Source: Limiplasma sp964416065 (lineage in GTDB: Bacteria > Bacillota > Clostridia > Christensenellales > Aristaeellaceae). Taken from it: a stretch of 22,688 nucleotides of DNA. The notes under the pieces were generated by a model. The model ran no database searches. It saw only the letters and a list, made by a program, of their open reading frames with translations, and was not told the DNA's origin. The position numbers and the translations under genes were made by a program. Position 1 is the first letter of the stretch; the number at the start of each line of letters is the position of its first letter. This document shows positions 20,304 to 22,688 of the stretch, one piece after another. The stretch is taken from NCBI GenBank assembly GCA_964416065.1, contig CAYQCL010000036.1, positions 1 to 22,688 on the forward strand, written 5' to 3'.

Positions 20304-21782
20304 TCAAACCCTGCTGAGCAGGTGTTTGACATAATAGCTGGGATTGAACGCCTCGCCAGTGGCGCGCTTCAAAAGCTCGTTCGGCAGGTAAAGCCTGCCG
20401 AAGCGATGCACACGCTCCCCCAGCCATTGCGCGATGGGGCGAAGCTCGCCCTTCTCAAGCAGCCCATCCACGTCCAGATCGGCGCGCATGGCGTGCATGA
20501 ACTGTGAGGCGTAGGCGCTGCCCAGCGCATAGGTGGGGAAGTAGCCGAACATGCCCTCCGACCAATGCATGTCCTGAAGGACGCCCAGGGTATCGCTGGG
20601 AACCTCGACGCCCAGATAGTCCTTGTACATGGCGTTCCACGCCTCCGGCAGATCCTTGGTAGAAAGCGAGCCCCCAATGAGCCGCTTTTCCAGCTCGTAG
20701 CGAATCATGATATGCAGCGGATAGGTGACCTCGTCTGCCTCCGTGCGCACCAGGGAAGGCTCCACGCGGTTCGCGCCGCGGATGAGCAGGGCGTCGTCTA
20801 CGCCCTCGAGCGCCTCGGGAAAGAGTTTGCGCAGCGTGGGGGAGAGGAAGCGCAGGAAGCCCTCGCTGTGTCCCACGAGGTTTTCAAAAAAGCGGCTCTG
20901 GCTCTCGTGCATTCCCATGCTGGCCCCATCGGCGAGGACGGTGAATTGATACTCGTCCGCGATCCCCAGCTCGTAGAGAGCGTGACCGCTTTCGTGGATG
21001 ACGCTATACATGGAGGACAGGAAGGAGTTGGGGTAATAATGGGTGGTAATACGCACATCGTACTTGCTGGAGCCTGTCGTGAAGGGATGCTCGGTTTCGG
21101 ACAGGATGCAATGCGAACGATCGACGCCCATCATATCCATCAGCGCAAAGGCCAATTCCCGCTGCTTTTCGATCGGGCAGAACGCGCTTAAAAAGGCAGG
21201 CGCGGCGGGCTGCTCCCTAACGCCGGCCAGCGCGGGGGAAAGCTCACGCCTGAGCATGTCAAACAGTGGGTCGAGCGTGGCCGTATCCATCCCCTTTTCA
21301 TACTCGTCCAGCATCACGTCATAGGCGGGCCTTTTGTCATCCCGATAGGCGGCGATGCGGCGGGAAAATTCCACAACCCTGTCAAGATAAGGCTCGAAGA
21401 GCGCGTAATCGTTGCTTTCCTTGGCTGTACGCCACTTGTCGGCGGAATCGTTGATCAGCCGGCTATACGCGGCATATTCCTCGGGCGGGATGCGGCTCAG
21501 CCCATCCAGCTGCTCGCTTAACAGCTCCACCTCGCGGCGGGTCGCGTCGTCCAGCTCCCCCGCGCGCTCCTTGAGGCCGCAAAGCAGCTCGCGCGTGCGG
21601 TCGTTTACCAGCAGCTTGAACTGCTGCTCGCTTAAAAACGCCTGCGTCATGCCGCGCGCCTCGGCAGAGCCGCGCGGGGCGACCGTCGCCGCGTCGAAGG
21701 AAAGGCACGACATCGCATGACCGTAAGCATGCATGGAAAGCTCCAGCGTTCTTAATTCGTTCTGTAAGGCAGAAAGCTCCAT
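20304..21782 (-). CDS. Metallocarboxypeptidase of family M32 (carboxypeptidase Taq type)
   Basis: A 492-residue cytoplasmic zinc enzyme that removes C-terminal residues from peptides. The zinc motif is H263-E-S-G-H267 (VIHESGHALYELG), with the M32 segments DVRITTHYYPN just before it and MHESQSRFFENLVG after it; the C-terminal YALGSAYASQ and NPSYYVKHLL are also typical. ATG 21782 has AGGAG about 10 bases upstream and gives the family's usual length of about 500. It is the first gene of the run that continues with deoB, and a full-consensus promoter lies 40 bases upstream. Its link to nucleoside salvage is not obvious. Confidence 0.93.
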   Translation of the reverse strand: MELSALQNELRTLELSMHAYGHAMSCLSFDAATVAPRGSAEARGMTQAFLSEQQFKLLVNDRTRELLCGLKERAGELDDATRREVELLSEQLDGLSRIPPEEYAAYSRLINDSADKWRTAKESNDYALFEPYLDRVVEFSRRIAAYRDDKRPAYDVMLDEYEKGMDTATLDPLFDMLRRELSPALAGVREQPAAPAFLSAFCPIEKQRELAFALMDMMGVDRSHCILSETEHPFTTGSSKYDVRITTHYYPNSFLSSMYSVIHESGHALYELGIADEYQFTVLADGASMGMHESQSRFFENLVGHSEGFLRFLSPTLRKLFPEALEGVDDALLIRGANRVEPSLVRTEADEVTYPLHIMIRYELEKRLIGGSLSTKDLPEAWNAMYKDYLGVEVPSDTLGVLQDMHWSEGMFGYFPTYALGSAYASQFMHAMRADLDVDGLLEKGELRPIAQWLGERVHRFGRLYLPNELLKRATGEAFNPSYYVKHLLSRV

Positions 21783-21821
21783 CTCTAACCCGTCTCCTTT
21801 ATGAAATAAGGTTGCGATTGC

Positions 21822-21850
21822 ATTATAGTCAAAGTGGCAGGACGTGTCAA
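21822..21850 (-). promoter_or_regulatory. Full-consensus sigma-A promoter of the M32-deoB-punA-dacF run
   Basis: On the - strand TTGACA (21845-21850), 17-base spacer, TATAAT (21822-21827): a perfect match at both boxes. A weaker divergent promoter for the recombinase gene may lie at about 21861-21890 (CTGCAA, 18 bases, TATTAT). Confidence 0.88.
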
Positions 21851-21902
21851 ACCGTCTGCAATACAATAGGGATAGATTCTATTATACTAAGGGGGGAATT
21901 CA

Positions 21903-22493
21903 ATGAAATACGGTTACATCCGCGTCTCATCAAAGGATCAGAACGAGGACAGGCAGCTCATCGCGCTGGACGACTGGGGAATCGCCAGAAACAGGATGTT
22001 TGTGGACAAGTGCTCTGGCAAGGATTTCGAGCGCCCGCAGTACCGAAGGCTCATACGCAGGCTTAGAGCGGGGGATACGCTCGTCATCAAGAGCATCGAC
22101 CGTCTGGGCCGCAACTATTCGGAAATTATGGAGCAATGGCGGCTCATCACACGGGACAAGCAGGCTGATATTGTGGTTTTGGATATGCCGCTTCTGGACA
22201 CGCGCCGCTCACGCGACCTGACCGGCACGCTCATTTCGGATATCGTTTTGCAGCTTCTCAGCTATGTCGCCCAAACCGAGCGCGAGATGATCCGCGCACG
22301 CCAGGCTGAAGGAATCGCGGCAGCGAGGGCGCGCGGCGTCAAATTCGGAAGAAAAAAGAAGCCGCTTCCGGAAAATTTTTCGGAGGTGGTGACGCTGTGG
22401 CGGTGCAAACAGATTTCCTGTGAGGAGGCGCTGAAAAAGCTGGACGTCAGCCGAAGCTATTTTTTTGAAAACGTGAAAAAGCTTTGTCTGTGA
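21903..22493 (+). CDS. Small serine recombinase (resolvase/invertase family)
   Basis: The 196-residue protein has the resolvase catalytic domain: YIRVSS at residues 5-10 with nucleophile Ser9 (or Ser10), DQNEDRQL, IKSIDRLGRN with D66, R67 and R70, and the long E-helix around LLSYVAQTEREMIRARQAEGIAAARARGVKFGR. The remaining 45 residues form a short helix-turn-helix-like DNA-binding tail (SCEEALKKLDVSRSYFFENVKKL). Such enzymes resolve cointegrates or invert DNA at short paired sites. ATG has GGGGGG 6 bases upstream. No transposase, phage gene or evident resolution site is near, so it appears as a stand-alone chromosomal recombinase. Confidence 0.9.
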   Translation: MKYGYIRVSSKDQNEDRQLIALDDWGIARNRMFVDKCSGKDFERPQYRRLIRRLRAGDTLVIKSIDRLGRNYSEIMEQWRLITRDKQADIVVLDMPLLDTRRSRDLTGTLISDIVLQLLSYVAQTEREMIRARQAEGIAAARARGVKFGRKKKPLPENFSEVVTLWRCKQISCEEALKKLDVSRSYFFENVKKLCL

Positions 22494-22554
22494 AACGCAC
22501 TATTTTTCGCAAAAAATTAGCGCAAAAAGTTTGGGAAAGTACACATTAAAAGAC

Positions 22555-22583
22555 TTGCTATTTTCTATGAAAACCGCTATAAT
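22555..22583 (+). promoter_or_regulatory. Sigma-A promoter of the gene at the right edge
   Basis: TTGCTA (22555-22560), 17-base spacer, TATAAT (22578-22583), about 85 bases before the TTG start at 22669. The leader contains a 7-bp inverted repeat, CACACAA/TTGTGTG, around 22607-22640. Confidence 0.7.
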
Positions 22584-22668
22584 AAAAAATCGTATTGCAG
22601 GGGGTTTCACACAAAGGTTGGGAAGACCGTGATTGTGTGCATTTCCTGATTGTAGGGAGGAAACGGGC

Positions 22669-22688
22669 TTGAGGCGCAAGGAATTTCT
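22669..22688 (+). CDS. Start of a gene cut by the window edge
   Basis: AGGGAGG at 22654-22660 lies 8 bases before a TTG codon, and the frame then reads M-R-R-K-E-F. The basic start would suit a signal peptide or membrane protein, but six residues are too few for any assignment. The promoter upstream supports a real gene. Confidence 0.5.

Noticed and set aside
19231..20334. A 367-codon open frame on the + strand opposite deoB
   Set aside because: DeoB is certain on the - strand. Long antisense frames are expected in GC-rich genes with strong third-position bias; the frame has no SD or recognisable domain.

Overview
The window looks like chromosomal DNA of a spore-forming, Gram-positive anaerobe of the Clostridia (Bacillota). 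It carries spoVM, spoVAC, spoVAD, spoVAE and a dacF-type carboxypeptidase, a Firmicutes-style rpmH-rnpA-yidD-yidC-jag cluster, strong SD sequences of the AGGAGG type before nearly every gene, and near-consensus sigma-A promoters. I cannot place it to genus. Composition changes along the window: positions 1 to about 6,600 are clearly AT-richer (3361-3420 is 22/60 G+C by hand count), while 7,000 to the end is GC-rich (17101-17160 is 43/60).

Left part (1-6,600). The end of a protein with a Gly/Met/Pro-rich repeat tail is followed by a terminator and then by two broken surface-polysaccharide genes: the first third of a neuB-like sialic-acid synthase gene runs directly into the last half of a DUF4422 glycosyltransferase-type gene, as if a deletion had joined them. 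A perfect 17-bp hairpin ends both this remnant and a six-gene operon read leftwards: UgpB-like solute-binding protein, two sugar-type ABC permeases, a metallo-beta-lactamase-fold hydrolase, a DeoR-family repressor and a PHP-family phosphoesterase. No ABC ATPase is encoded. The operon has a sigma-A promoter (TTGACA-N17-TATGAT) overlapped by six TCA/TGA units spaced exactly 10 bp apart, a strong candidate DeoR operator. A plausible reading is uptake of a phosphorylated or phosphodiester compound, followed by opening and dephosphorylation inside the cell.

Sporulation block (6,740-9,330). A sigma-E-like promoter precedes a two-helix membrane protein of 62 residues and a 26-residue SpoVM. They converge, with a 3-bp gap, on spoVAC-spoVAD-spoVAE, whose products form the spore DPA channel apparatus. 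Upstream of spoVAC are an undescribed 46-codon frame that overlaps its start and a sigma-G-like promoter.

Housekeeping block (9,380-12,230). Divergent from spoVA, a strong promoter drives rpmH, rnpA, yidD, yidC and jag/khpB, ending in a good terminator. The usual flanks dnaA and mnmE are absent. A 430-bp gene-free stretch rich in hairpins separates it from convergent purB, which has its own promoter.

Right part (12,660-22,688). Reading leftwards from a perfect TTGACA-N17-TATAAT promoter at about 21,850: an M32 carboxypeptidase, deoB, punA and dacF, then a leucine-rich-repeat/SH3 secreted protein and an overlapping PstS-like secreted binding protein. The deoB-punA-dacF order is that of the Bacillus subtilis drm-pupG-dacF-spoIIA locus, but the spoIIA operon is not in the place where it would follow. 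Divergent from the M32 gene is a stand-alone small serine recombinase. The window ends just after the TTG start of another gene with its own promoter.
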